Positions 11,237-20,371 of a DNA stretch of 64,000 nt are shown in pieces (the stretch's first letter is position 1; the number at the start of each line of letters is the position of its first letter). This stretch comes from Entamoeba invadens IP1. Lineage: Eukaryota; Evosea; Mastigamoebida; Endamoebidae. A program made the position numbers and the translations under genes. The stretch lies in contig NW_004440286.1 of NCBI RefSeq assembly GCF_000330505.1, positions 125,775-189,774 of the forward strand, given 5' to 3'. The notes below the pieces were generated by a model that was not told the origin of the DNA, ran no database searches, and saw nothing but the letters and a program-made list of their open reading frames with translations.

Positions 11237-12084
11237 GGGTGTATTGAAAAATAAATAAAAGGTCTTTTTTCCTTTTTTCCTGACCTCTTTCTTTCTAAAT
11301 TTCTTAGAAAAAAGTCAGAAATTAACTGATTCAATTCGTATTATAATTATTAGTATTATTTATTAGTATTTATTATAATTATTCATTGTGGTTATTTATA
11401 ATTATATTTTATTATACAGATTTAATAAAAATACTCTTCTATCAATAATTTCAATTATTATAATTAATAACTTTACCAAAAAACACTGTTTTTTGTAGGG
11501 GCAGAATTTTCCCACCCTCACCCCGTCTAAATATAGAATTAATTTACTATATTTTATAATTTTTAATTATAATTATAGTAAATGGGCGTTTTGGATAATA
11601 TTAGGTCTGGTTCCCGAATTCAGGAAATGCCGAAAAATCACCTTGATTTAGTGGAAACCGAGTAAGACGGAGCATTGAAAAGAAGGCTCTGAGGCCGCAC
11701 TCAAACAGTCTGTTTGTGCACCGTTTCACCCACTTTCCAAGTCCTCCCTTGGCGCGGATCCCCCCTGACCCCCCCACAAGCGGGGGGAACCACATCCGCG
11801 TCCACACAGTACGGACAAGGAAAGTGGGCGACATGGGGACGCACAAACAGTGGCTGAAAAGTGGATTTCCCTTCAAAAAACACTCGCGGCAAATATTTTA
11901 TTTTGGTAAACGGGGTGAGGGTGGGAAAGGTCTGCCCCATAAACTTGTAATATAAAGTTTATCTATCATCATTCAAAAAATATCTTTTATTTTTTGTTAA
12001 CATCATCCTATAAATAAAATTTTATAGTTAAATATAATAAAAAATTACTATAAATCCTCGCAGATATCTCAAAAAACAAATCAG
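11237..12084. other. Intergenic region holding the fold-back element
   Basis: AT-rich spacer upstream of the SRPK gene and downstream of the RBBP6-like gene. Apart from the element at 11498-11938, I see nothing coding. Confidence 0.6.
11498..11938. mobile_element. 441-bp non-autonomous fold-back element (MITE-like) with ~29-bp terminal inverted repeats
   Basis: A GC-rich island in very AT-rich spacer, bounded by inverted repeats. The left end, 11498-11526, starts GGGGCAG, and its reverse complement at 11910-11938 matches 27 of 29 positions. Inside, a second imperfect inverted pair (11710-11738 against 11819-11850) shares CTGTTTGTGC and CCCACTTTCC, and the centre is C- and G-run rich. No transposase ORF is present, so it would have to move in trans. 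I could not find a convincing target-site duplication, so the superfamily is unassigned. The short ORFs across it are all incidental. Confidence 0.75.
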
Positions 12085-13233
12085 TCACTTATTATCAGAT
12101 CTCTCTCTTGACCTGCTTCTTTCTCTCTTCTTGACACCTTCCAGTATTTTAGCGACTCTGTCTGGTTTATATTCTTCGATTCCAATCAACTTTCCAGTGA
12201 ACTTAACTCCGTCACATTTGACTGCAGCGAGTCTCCACAACGGACAAAATTTTGGGTCTTTTTTTTTGAAGAGACCGGAGATGTCCATTTTTTCAATGAC
12301 TGGTTTACTCTCGACGACTTCTTTTATCTTACTTTTTTCTTCGTTTGCATTCTTAGTGGGGTGTTCCAGATGCGCCTTCTCCATTGCCTTCTGTGCTATC
12401 TTTCTATTTGTTTCTTCAAAGAACTTTAAGATGTCCTGTCGCACCTTCTTATCCTCCATAATATCTTTCGATATATCAATGGCTTTCCCACAGTTGATAC
12501 ACCTCTCTTCACTTCGTATTTTAACTAAACAGTCCTCACAGAAACTCTTCCCACAACACTTTAAAACAGAAGCACCACGTAAGAGCCCAGAGCACTTCGG
12601 ACATCTCAACCGCTTCGGTACGGAATTCGCACTCTCCTCTTCACCAACTTCGACTTGAACAACAGGCCGAAACTGTTGGCCTGTAATTTTGAGCGCTACA
12701 TGTTTCCCATCTTTTGTGATCATCGCGTTGGTGTCGTCGTCGTTGACTTCTTCGTACATCTCGCGGGGAAGGCCGGCAGTCTCTTTACGGTCATACACGG
12801 GGTTGTTGTTCTCGGGACAGTCTCGAATGAAATGACCCGGTTTACCACATCTTCGACAGATATACCCTGGGGGCAAATGTTGTGGTTTCTGTTTACGCGA
12901 ATTGGTGGAGAACAGTGGTGTCGCGGTGATCGTCTTGTTATCTACACAAATATCTTTTAAGTCGACGGCCTCGCGAGTGACCTTAGAAGTTTCTTGTGTG
13001 CGTGTAAATACAGTGAAGCGAGAGTCCTGAGGGATAATTTCAGCAAGATTCGTTATCTCAAGTGAGCCTTGATAGACCAAGATTTGTGAAGGTTGGTATG
13101 TTTCGGGGGGTTGCCGATGTAAAAAAACATCGACAACTTTTTGCTTCACATCCAACAAAGTGATTGAAGGCTTGGCAATTTCACACCGCAAATAATCTCC
13201 AAAGGAACGATGGTTGAAGTAAAACACACTCAT
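12085..13233 (-). CDS. RBBP6/Mpe1-like protein: DWNN, zinc knuckle and RING-like domains
   Basis: Predicted component of the cleavage and polyadenylation machinery (yeast Mpe1, human RBBP6) with possible ubiquitin-ligase activity. It is a 382-aa single exon. A ubiquitin-like DWNN domain occupies about residues 1-77. A CCHC knuckle (CRRCGKPGHFIRDC) lies near residue 125. A RING/U-box-like zinc domain near residues 210-250 carries CPKC, CCGKSFCEDC and CINC. This domain order is diagnostic of the family. The C-terminus is basic with an RSRSRERS tail. Residues near 318 read ISGLFKKKDPKF, sharing nine identical residues with the tail of the RalGAP-like protein at 5.4-9 kb. Confidence 0.93.
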   Translation of the reverse strand: MSVFYFNHRSFGDYLRCEIAKPSITLLDVKQKVVDVFLHRQPPETYQPSQILVYQGSLEITNLAEIIPQDSRFTVFTRTQETSKVTREAVDLKDICVDNKTITATPLFSTNSRKQKPQHLPPGYICRRCGKPGHFIRDCPENNNPVYDRKETAGLPREMYEEVNDDDTNAMITKDGKHVALKITGQQFRPVVQVEVGEEESANSVPKRLRCPKCSGLLRGASVLKCCGKSFCEDCLVKIRSEERCINCGKAIDISKDIMEDKKVRQDILKFFEETNRKIAQKAMEKAHLEHPTKNANEEKSKIKEVVESKPVIEKMDISGLFKKKDPKFCPLWRLAAVKCDGVKFTGKLIGIEEYKPDRVAKILEGVKKRERSRSRERSDNK

Positions 13234-13717
13234 TTCTACTATTGCAGTTTGTTAAATTTATAGTTTAATAATTAATAAAAATTAGATTGATTAAAGTATA
13301 GTATATTATATAAGTGTCGTTTTTCATTCACTTATTTCATTTTTTAAAAAAGAATAGTAAATTTTATTATTATACTTAATTACATGATTAATATTATTAA
13401 ATAATAAATTCATACCTAGAATTAATAATTCAAATTCATCATTTGTAAATTGGTTTAAATTATAAGAAATAAAAAGAAAATTAATGGTACAGTTTTTCAC
13501 AAAACAATCTGAGAATAATACTTTATTAGATTCTATAAAAGATAACAAGTATTATACTAATTATAATGATTAATAAAAATTAACCCTTTATAAGTAGTTA
13601 TTATTAATTATAATAATTAATGATAATAATCGATTATAATAATTATAATAATAATGTCTTTAATTGCGAATATAATTTGAATACAAAACATCAAAAAACC
13701 CTCAATACCGAGTTACT
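13234..13717. other. AT-rich intergenic region
   Basis: Spacer between the RBBP6-like and P1 genes. A 74-codon minus-strand ORF (13324-13548) has spacer-like composition (Asn, Phe, Ile, Lys rich) and no recognisable motif. I do not call it a gene. Confidence 0.55.
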
Positions 13718-14089
13718 TTAGAAAAGATCACCGAAACCTCCGAAGTCCTCTTCTGGTTCGTCTTTTTTCTCTTCTTTTTTCTCTTCCTTGTTTTCTTCTT
13801 TTTTCTCTTCAGCAGCAGCACCGGCGGCAGCTGGGGCAGCAGCGACTGGAGCAGCAGCAGTGTTCATGATGAGGTCTTCAACGTTTGCCTTTGAGAGGGC
13901 CTTAGCCATAACGACTGGCCAGAAACCTTCGACCTTAATACCAGAGTGGTGGAGGATGGTGGTAATAGTTTCAGCAGTGATGTCCTTTCCAATTTGGTGA
14001 AGGATCAAAGCAGCAAGTGAGACTGAAAGTTGCTGGTTTGCCTCAGAAATCTCTTTCATGTGTTCGTGTCCGTGTGCGTGCTCTGCCAT
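13718..14089 (-). CDS. RPLP1: 60S acidic ribosomal protein P1
   Basis: Stalk protein of the large ribosomal subunit, which recruits and activates translational GTPases. It has 123 aa. The N-terminal helical dimerisation domain includes GIKVEGFWPVVMAKAL, the P1 rather than P2 signature. An Ala/Pro hinge and a highly charged Glu/Lys segment follow. The conserved C-terminal tail is altered: it ends DFGGFGDLF instead of the usual MGFGLFD type. The N-terminus carries a His-rich extension. As expected for a ribosomal protein, the codon composition is richer in GC than the surroundings. Confidence 0.95.
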   Translation of the reverse strand: MAEHAHGHEHMKEISEANQQLSVSLAALILHQIGKDITAETITTILHHSGIKVEGFWPVVMAKALSKANVEDLIMNTAAAPVAAAPAAAGAAAEEKKEENKEEKKEEKKDEPEEDFGGFGDLF

Positions 14090-14456
14090 TTGCCTCGAAG
14101 GTTTGGCTTTCAGTTCTTTTAGGTCAACTTTTCCCTATAATTTTTTAATTCTAACTCTTTTACTATTCTTTTTTATTATTTAAATTTCACACAAATAATT
14201 TGATTTTTGGTAATATTATATTATTATTATATTATTATTATATTATATTTTTTTTAATTGAATTTACTATTATATATATTAATTATTAATTTTAAATTAA
14301 TAATTAATAATTCAAATGGTAACTATTTTTTAACTTTGAAGTTTGAATTATTTTTTTTTATTAAAATCAATTTACTATTATGAAAAAATTTTAAAAATCT
14401 TCAATATATTACTTGTAATGTGTTAATAAATATTCCTAAGATTTGATTATTTTACT
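14090..14456. other. AT-rich intergenic region
   Basis: Upstream region of the P1 gene. It consists of AT runs, with nothing coding and no clear regulatory motif visible. Confidence 0.55.
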
Positions 14457-15143
14457 TCATAAGGTTTGAGACTGAGAAGAAAAGAGATCGTTTTTAGAAA
14501 GAGACGAGATAAGAGTATTAACCATTTTTCTGTAGTTTAAATTCTTTTGTAATGGCTGAATAATTTTCATAAATTCGTCGATTTTTTCTTGAGAAGAGCA
14601 AGCGAAGTCGACAATCTTTTGTACTCTAAAAAGTTTGTTTAATATTTGTAAGCAAATCTCAATACACTTTTCATTACCAAATTCAAGCCAAATCATTACT
14701 AAAGGGAAGATATGGTAATTCATTATTATCAGTGCACTTTCTTCGTCAATTATCAATTCACAAAATGTACTCAAAATGGCATATATACATTCCATTGAAA
14801 CATTCGAGTCAAAAGCAAATGGGATGAAGCAATAGAACGTATTTGATGGTAACAAATAGACCCCATATTTCGTCTTCGCGATAGTCGAGAGCATATTAAT
14901 AGCTTGTTCTACAAACTTATCAAACACAACAGAAGGCAAAGTCCGTTCACCCAGTCTTTCCACCACTTTCTCTACAAATTTGTTTTTGAGTAACACTAAC
15001 GCGATCTCTTCATTCTTCGCTATCTCCATTTCTAATGCATCAAAATTAAAAGTGTCACTTAAACACTGTAGAGAGCTTCGCGTTGGTTCGTCGATGGTAT
15101 CCGGCGGGTACTCCACTTCGTTGTGCTTGTGGCAACACGCCAT
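14457..15143 (-). CDS. Hypothetical helical (ARM-like) protein
   Basis: A 228-aa protein that I do not recognise. It opens with a Cys/His cluster (MACCHKH). The body is a run of amphipathic helices with regularly spaced Leu and Ile, for example around residues 115-180, which suggests an armadillo- or HEAT-like scaffold. There is no signal peptide or membrane segment. Composition matches neighbouring real genes, and the ORF is uninterrupted from ATG 15143. Confidence 0.6.
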   Translation of the reverse strand: MACCHKHNEVEYPPDTIDEPTRSSLQCLSDTFNFDALEMEIAKNEEIALVLLKNKFVEKVVERLGERTLPSVVFDKFVEQAINMLSTIAKTKYGVYLLPSNTFYCFIPFAFDSNVSMECIYAILSTFCELIIDEESALIIMNYHIFPLVMIWLEFGNEKCIEICLQILNKLFRVQKIVDFACSSQEKIDEFMKIIQPLQKNLNYRKMVNTLISSLSKNDLFSSQSQTL

Positions 15144-15305
15144 CTTTTCCTTTTGTCCGATTTATAGTTTTAAATGATATTTTTATTATAATTATATAGT
15201 ACACAAAACCACTAAAATTCTAAAAAAAGTTCTATTAATGAACTATTTGACCTTTCTAGTACTATAATACATCTTCTCCCCTCTTTTAGACGTCATCAAT
15301 CCTCT

Positions 15306-15998
15306 TCAAATGTAGTCTTTTGCTTTAAAGAAGACGTACTTGATGTCGTCCGTCATTTTCAATCCACCGACATCCTCTGAGAACTTCCAAGACTTGTCGG
15401 CGACTTTTCGCGCTGAAAATAAGGTTTGGTCTCGCTGTGCGACCGTCGCGATGCACTCGTATTCGCTTCCGTTGATAAACACGTTTTCCTCGAGTTGGAG
15501 AGGGACGTCCAAATGAGTCAATTCGACACACAAGATTTTGGGTGCGAAGAGGTACTCATTAATTACCATCAAGTCTTTGTTGCACGCTTTACACTGCATC
15601 CGCGAGGAGAAATGCGCTTCCAGAAATGAGACGACGGCCTTTTGGACGGTATTTGTATCGACGTCTGTGTTCTTCATTATGGTGATGAACAGCGGCGACG
15701 TCGTCTTAGTCCACTCGATGTTACATTGAAGACATTGGAACGTCGATACTAATATCCCATTAAGAGGACATCCTTCTTCTTCATCAGTCACTTCTGCACT
15801 GTTAACTTCTTTCTGGAGAGCTTCCATGAATTCATGGACGGTACATGTCGCGTGGATGTCCATACCGCCAAGACATTCTTGTAATTCAGAGAGTAAGGGT
15901 GTGCTGTTCTGTCGCGACAAAACCCAATTCTTGAACCGCTTCACGTTGCGAAGGATGTCGATGAGAAGAGAGAGCTCGCGAGAGGTTACAGTGGACAT
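15306..15998 (-). CDS. Ubiquitin-specific protease-like protein lacking the catalytic Cys and His
   Basis: A 230-aa protein that follows the layout of a USP (UCH) fold. VHEFMEAL corresponds to the USP box QDAHEF. The two zinc-binding Cys pairs are present (CLQC near residue 94, CKAC near residue 137) with the family spacing. The C-terminal YECIATVA to YVFFKA strands match the YxLxAVxxH to YxLFY region. What is missing decides the call. The Cys box (GNTCYxNS) does not exist, because the ORF begins at what would be the helix after it. The GGHY His box is replaced by LFSARK. No upstream coding exon is visible. It is therefore predicted to be a non-catalytic ubiquitin-binding or scaffold protein. 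PAN2-type inactive UCH is the nearest known analogy. Confidence 0.65.
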   Translation of the reverse strand: MSTVTSRELSLLIDILRNVKRFKNWVLSRQNSTPLLSELQECLGGMDIHATCTVHEFMEALQKEVNSAEVTDEEEGCPLNGILVSTFQCLQCNIEWTKTTSPLFITIMKNTDVDTNTVQKAVVSFLEAHFSSRMQCKACNKDLMVINEYLFAPKILCVELTHLDVPLQLEENVFINGSEYECIATVAQRDQTLFSARKVADKSWKFSEDVGGLKMTDDIKYVFFKAKDYI

Positions 15999-16460
15999 GA
16001 TCTAGAAAATTTATAGTTTGTGGTTATTAAAAAAGAGATACATTGTTAATAGTAAATATAATTTATTATTACTATAATTTTTCTTGTTTTTATTAGTAAT
16101 TATTTAGTAAAGGAGTAGATTGGCAAATAATTGGATTGTGTATATTTTTTTGGTTACTGTTCGATTTCAAAAAAATGAGTTACTATTATAATATGGTTTA
16201 TTTATTTATGAATATACAAAAAAAAGTGAGAACAATCTTGCTGGAAAGAGAGTAAATAAGGGGATAAAAAAAGTAAGAACAAAAACGATGAAGGTGTGTT
16301 ACAAATAGCGATAAATACGTTTAAGTATTATAAACCGTTCATATAACCACATCTGCAAGTTTTTAGACGTTAAACTTGTTGAACAGAATAACGAAAATTG
16401 TACCATTGACACAGTTTTGATTTGTTTGACCCAAATTCACAGAAACAATCAAATAAGTCG
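15999..16460. other. AT-rich intergenic region
   Basis: Spacer between the USP-like and KRR1 genes. I checked the minus strand upstream of 15998 for a missing exon with a Cys box and saw none. Confidence 0.55.
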
Positions 16461-17228
16461 TTAGTCGTCTCTCTCTGGAGGGAATGGAGTGTAATTTTTC
16501 TTCCTCTCGATGATCTTTCTTTTGATCTCCTTTTTTTTCTTGATACGCAACTTCTCTTCTTCCGTTTTTTCGGGCCTATATTTCTTGACGTACTTTGGGA
16601 TGTAACGGTCCCAGCTCTCTGACTTCATTTTGTCGTTCTTTGCAAGTTCTTTGCGAATCATCAACGACTTGATGTTATAGACTGGGTGGATATTATTCAT
16701 ACAGTCCTCGACAATCTTTCTGACCAACTTTAACCCTTCTGGCTTCCCTATAACCGCCACTGTCTTTCCTTGTACGATAAATTGGCATTCCGTCAATATC
16801 TCGATGGCCTTTTGTGTCGCGCCGTTTGGTCCAACAAGTCGTTGCCTTCTTTTCACAAGGCGTTTTCTGTCGACGACCATATTACCAATTTTGATGATAT
16901 CACACCAGTAGTCATCCAAAAGAATTTTTGACGCCAGTTCAAGGTCAGCGCCTCTCCCAATCAACTTGAGCATATCACGGCCCTTAATGATGATGAAGGG
17001 GTCAAACGTTTTTCTTGTGGTTTTAATAACAAAAGACCCCTGCAAGTAATCGACGTCAATTTTGAGTTTGAACTCCTCCAACTTCGCGACTAAAGCAGGT
17101 AATATCGATTTGATGTAAGCTTCACGAAATTTGGGAAACGCAACAGAGAATTGACTCTCCTCGACAAGCCCGTGTGGGTTATCTTCGGGCTTAAAACTCG
17201 TCAGTGTCCAGATGTTGGTTCGTGGCAT
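16461..17228 (-). CDS. KRR1: KRR1 small-subunit processome component (KH domain)
   Basis: Nucleolar KH-domain protein needed for 18S rRNA processing and 40S assembly. It has 255 aa. It contains the KRR1 signature segments NPHGLVEESQFSVAFPKFRE, LLDDYWCDIIKIG, and KRRQRLVGPNGATQKAIE, which is the KH loop region. After the KH domains comes SWDRYIPKYVKKY and then the Lys/Arg-rich tail typical of the family. It is shorter than yeast KRR1 (about 316 aa), mainly because the basic tail is short. Confidence 0.95.
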   Translation of the reverse strand: MPRTNIWTLTSFKPEDNPHGLVEESQFSVAFPKFREAYIKSILPALVAKLEEFKLKIDVDYLQGSFVIKTTRKTFDPFIIIKGRDMLKLIGRGADLELASKILLDDYWCDIIKIGNMVVDRKRLVKRRQRLVGPNGATQKAIEILTECQFIVQGKTVAVIGKPEGLKLVRKIVEDCMNNIHPVYNIKSLMIRKELAKNDKMKSESWDRYIPKYVKKYRPEKTEEEKLRIKKKKEIKRKIIERKKNYTPFPPERDD

Positions 17229-17654
17229 GCAAAAACTTGTTTGAAAGAAAATCTTTAAAAACCCTAAAATAAAAATTTCATGTCAAAATAAAAATTCTAA
17301 ATTTGGTCGAGTTTTTATGTTGTAAATTTACTCATTTGTATAGTTAAAATATTGGTATAATATAGTTTTATTATAGTAACAATTTCAAACTGCAAAATAG
17401 TTTTTAATTTAATTAATTTAAAAAAATAATTCGTGCAAATTAAAAATATAGTTTTATTATAGAAACAATTAATAGTATTTTTTATAATAATTAAATAGAA
17501 TAATGAGTTAGAATTATATTAAAACCATTAATTATACAATAATTACTTTTGACAGTTAATGACGTCAAACTAAAAACTATTAAATAAAGTAAAAATAACT
17601 AGAAAGACTTAATAATCAGAAAACACAAAACTACTTAAAAAAGAAGACACAGAG
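17229..17654. other. AT-rich divergent intergenic region
   Basis: Shared upstream region of KRR1 (minus) and the LRR protein (plus). Nothing coding is seen. Confidence 0.55.
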
Positions 17655-18725
17655 ATGAAAACACTAGATAGCTATTCAATGATGATAGTCTCAAAATACT
17701 TTTTGCGAATAACTGATTTTGTACGTGTTGAATGTGTTTGCAAAAAGTTCAAGGATAACATGGCGAAGTTCCATTACAACCCAATACCCCTTACTAATGA
17801 TACAGTCAAATTATTTCCTCACCTCGAGACACAACACTTCTACTCTGAAAATGATTTGTCTTTCAATTCGATAATTAAAAAGGTTTATTGGCACAGTGTT
17901 ATTTATTCAGAACATTTTTCAGACTCTAATGCAATATACAAAAGAGTTTATTTGACATCATCAACTCCTCTTAAAAATTTAGTAATTCCTCATTCTGTTT
18001 ATGACATCAAAGAACTTAATTTTCTTAATAACGAATTGATTACTTCCATTATAATCCCACCCACTGTATATCGTATAGGTTCGAATACCTTTGCAAAGCT
18101 TTCTTATCTACAACAAGTGGTTCTGCCATTGACAATTACAAGTATCCCATTTCTCTGCTTCGAAGGATGCACATGTCTTTCAAATATAGAAATTCCAATG
18201 TCCGTCCATGAGATAGGATACAACTGTTTTTGTGGGTGCAGTAGTCTTAAAAATATCACAGTGAAAGCCTCGAATAACAACATTTATTATTTCAAAGAAA
18301 AAATGTTATACGAAAGTGGGTGTTACCTTGTTTCGTTCAACCTCCCCACTCCGTCGACTCGTGTGAATACCAAAAGATCTTCACACTACTTTATAGAGAA
18401 CTTTTCTATTCCAACAAGTGTCGTTTCTATTGGCAAATCGTGCTTTTGTTGTTGTAAACAGTTAAAGGAGATGGTTATACCAGACAGTGTTATTACGATT
18501 GGAGCTAACTGCTTTGATGGTTGCACATCTCTCTCTAAAATAGAGCTCTCCAGGCGGATATCTGAAATTAAACAGTTTTGCTTTGCAAATTGCAAGTCAT
18601 TACTTGTAATGACCATTCCAAGTAGTGTCACACGATTTGAGGAACATTCCTTTTGTAATTGTTTTCAGTTATTTGGCCGTTATGGAATACCAAATTGTGC
18701 GTTTTATGATATTTATTCGACGTGA
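17655..18725 (+). CDS. BspA-like leucine-rich repeat protein
   Basis: A 356-aa member of the large Entamoeba BspA-like LRR family. The N-terminal ~60 residues are the family's F-box-like helical head, with VECVCKKFKDNM and NPIPL. Then follow repeats of about 23 residues on the pattern IPxSVxxIGxxCFxGCxSLxxI, clear near residues 175-215 and 245-345. There is no signal peptide, so surface display (proposed for the family) is not evident from sequence. The ORF ends cleanly after the last repeat. Codon use is more AT-rich than in the housekeeping genes nearby. Confidence 0.88.
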   Translation: MKTLDSYSMMIVSKYFLRITDFVRVECVCKKFKDNMAKFHYNPIPLTNDTVKLFPHLETQHFYSENDLSFNSIIKKVYWHSVIYSEHFSDSNAIYKRVYLTSSTPLKNLVIPHSVYDIKELNFLNNELITSIIIPPTVYRIGSNTFAKLSYLQQVVLPLTITSIPFLCFEGCTCLSNIEIPMSVHEIGYNCFCGCSSLKNITVKASNNNIYYFKEKMLYESGCYLVSFNLPTPSTRVNTKRSSHYFIENFSIPTSVVSIGKSCFCCCKQLKEMVIPDSVITIGANCFDGCTSLSKIELSRRISEIKQFCFANCKSLLVMTIPSSVTRFEEHSFCNCFQLFGRYGIPNCAFYDIYST

Positions 18726-18928
18726 TCAATTCGCTGTTTTTCATACAGTTTTAGTTGTCCAAATAATTAATTCTTTCGATTAGTTGTGTGTTAAAAGATA
18801 AACACTTTATATAGCCGACGCATTCAAAGAACAAAAGAAACGATAAAATTGAAAAAATTCATTTGAGCAAATGAGTAACGAAGCGAACTGAAAAAGTATG
18901 AAGAAGAACTCTGAACTTTAAAATCTTG

Positions 18929-19828
18929 ATGGCGACAAATCTGTTTGATAAGGTTTTTGACCGGCTTGGCGCGTTAACTAGCCGCGTAGTCAAGCTCACG
19001 GAGATCGTTCAAAACCTTCAGCGTGTTGTTGGCGAACTGAAGAGCCAAAGCCAGACTTCACCGGACCAACGAGCTCAGCGGTTGTTGACCGCCAGTTCGG
19101 AGCAGTGTAAAAAGATCCAAAAATACTTAACAACAACACAAGATGATATGACTCAATTTACAAATGCACTTGCCACACAATACAACGAAAAAATAATGAA
19201 CGACGTCGAAGACACTTCGAGTGTTCTTATCATGACAAAAAGGGACTTTTCTACCACAAAAACTAAGACGGATGTTTTGTTTGAGACTTCAAAAAGGATC
19301 CAAGAGATGCTTCGAATGAACGATTTGGCGTTGGTGTCTTCAAAAGGGTCTGTGCCAAAACGGATGAATGTGACAACAGCAATTTATGAGGACAAAATAT
19401 ATCAGCTGAGTACTGTGTGGTTCGCAACTATCTCATCGAACTCAATCAGTGGAAGAAAGTGTGTGTCCCTCTACACGGGAGACAAATCGGTAGCAGTCCA
19501 CGTGTACTACGCAGAAGAACGATTTTTCTATTGTTTCTTTCAAGGAAATGAATACAAATACGATATCAAGGAAGACGCAATATCAAAGTTAAACGTCGAG
19601 TTGCACTTGGAGTGGAAAAGACTTGCGTGTGAAGTCGTTAATATCCCAACAGGCAGTTTCTTTAGTAAAACACGTAACGGAAAATCAGCGGTATTTTACG
19701 TGAGAGAGTCGATGATAGTTGTGCGACTCGATTCGGGTGATGTCATCGTTCTCGATTCGGAAAGTAGTGCTATTTATATTAATACAAAACGGCTTATTCT
19801 TTATCACCATTTTCATCAGAATCATTGA
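18929..19828 (+). CDS. Hypothetical coiled-coil protein
   Basis: A 299-aa protein without a recognised family. The first ~130 residues are predicted helical and coiled-coil (LFDKVFDRLGALTSRVVKL onward). The last ~150 residues look like a beta-rich globular domain. The start is ATG 18929; the codon before it is TTG. The first ~180 bp are markedly GC-richer (roughly half GC by eye) than the rest of the gene and its neighbours, which may mark a recombined or recently acquired 5' end. Confidence 0.6.
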   Translation: MATNLFDKVFDRLGALTSRVVKLTEIVQNLQRVVGELKSQSQTSPDQRAQRLLTASSEQCKKIQKYLTTTQDDMTQFTNALATQYNEKIMNDVEDTSSVLIMTKRDFSTTKTKTDVLFETSKRIQEMLRMNDLALVSSKGSVPKRMNVTTAIYEDKIYQLSTVWFATISSNSISGRKCVSLYTGDKSVAVHVYYAEERFFYCFFQGNEYKYDIKEDAISKLNVELHLEWKRLACEVVNIPTGSFFSKTRNGKSAVFYVRESMIVVRLDSGDVIVLDSESSAIYINTKRLILYHHFHQNH

Positions 19829-20371
19829 AGAACATCATAATACTATCAATTAACTCAAAATTAATAATTGTAAATTATTATTGTATAAAAATATTATTAT
19901 TATTACTATAATTATAGTATTTTATTTACAAAAACCATTTTTCATAATATAATAAAATATAATTTAATATAATTTAATTCTAAATATATAGTAGATCGGT
20001 CATTTATTAGAGATAATAATTAATTAATAAAATAATACAATTATTAATAAATAACTAGTTGTTTTATTGGTTAATTTATTTATAAGTTTATTAAGAATAA
20101 CAATTAAACAACAATTCCATTCAAAAAATAGCAAAACGGACTTTTTCTGCTTTAATAAGTAATCAAAAGAAAAGGAAAAAGAATTATACATTCAACTAGA
20201 ATGTATAATTCCAGGTTTTGCAAACACTTGACTCTATTTTTGAGTAATTTCCCGGTATTAACTCAAGAAAAAAGACTAAGAGAACACTGCTGTCCCAAAA
20301 GCTCAACAAGGTAAAGAGGAGCCAAAACACTGTTTTTAGTGCTTTGAAATGAACATCTGGAAATTTCAGAA
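19829..20371. other. AT-rich intergenic region with a 13-bp hairpin
   Basis: Spacer upstream of the Rab gene. It contains a perfect inverted repeat at 20181-20211, listed separately. Nothing coding is seen. Confidence 0.55.
20181..20211. repeat. Perfect 13-bp inverted repeat with 5-base loop
   Basis: GAATTATACATTC at 20181-20193 is the exact reverse complement of 20199-20211, with loop AACTA. It lies about 160 bp upstream of the Rab start codon. It could be a dimeric protein-binding site or an RNA hairpin; I cannot tell which. Confidence 0.7.

Noticed and set aside
11610..11650. tRNA-like T-arm (GGTTCCCGAATTCAGG) suggesting a tRNA-derived SINE
   Set aside because: No matching A-box, acceptor stem or cloverleaf could be built around it.
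11601..11955. Overlapping ORFs of 79-91 codons within the GC-rich island
   Set aside because: They are a by-product of the fold-back element; low-complexity Pro/Gly runs on both strands and no transposase motif.
13324..13548. 74-codon minus-strand ORF
   Set aside because: Amino-acid composition is that expected from random AT-rich DNA; no motif or conserved pattern.
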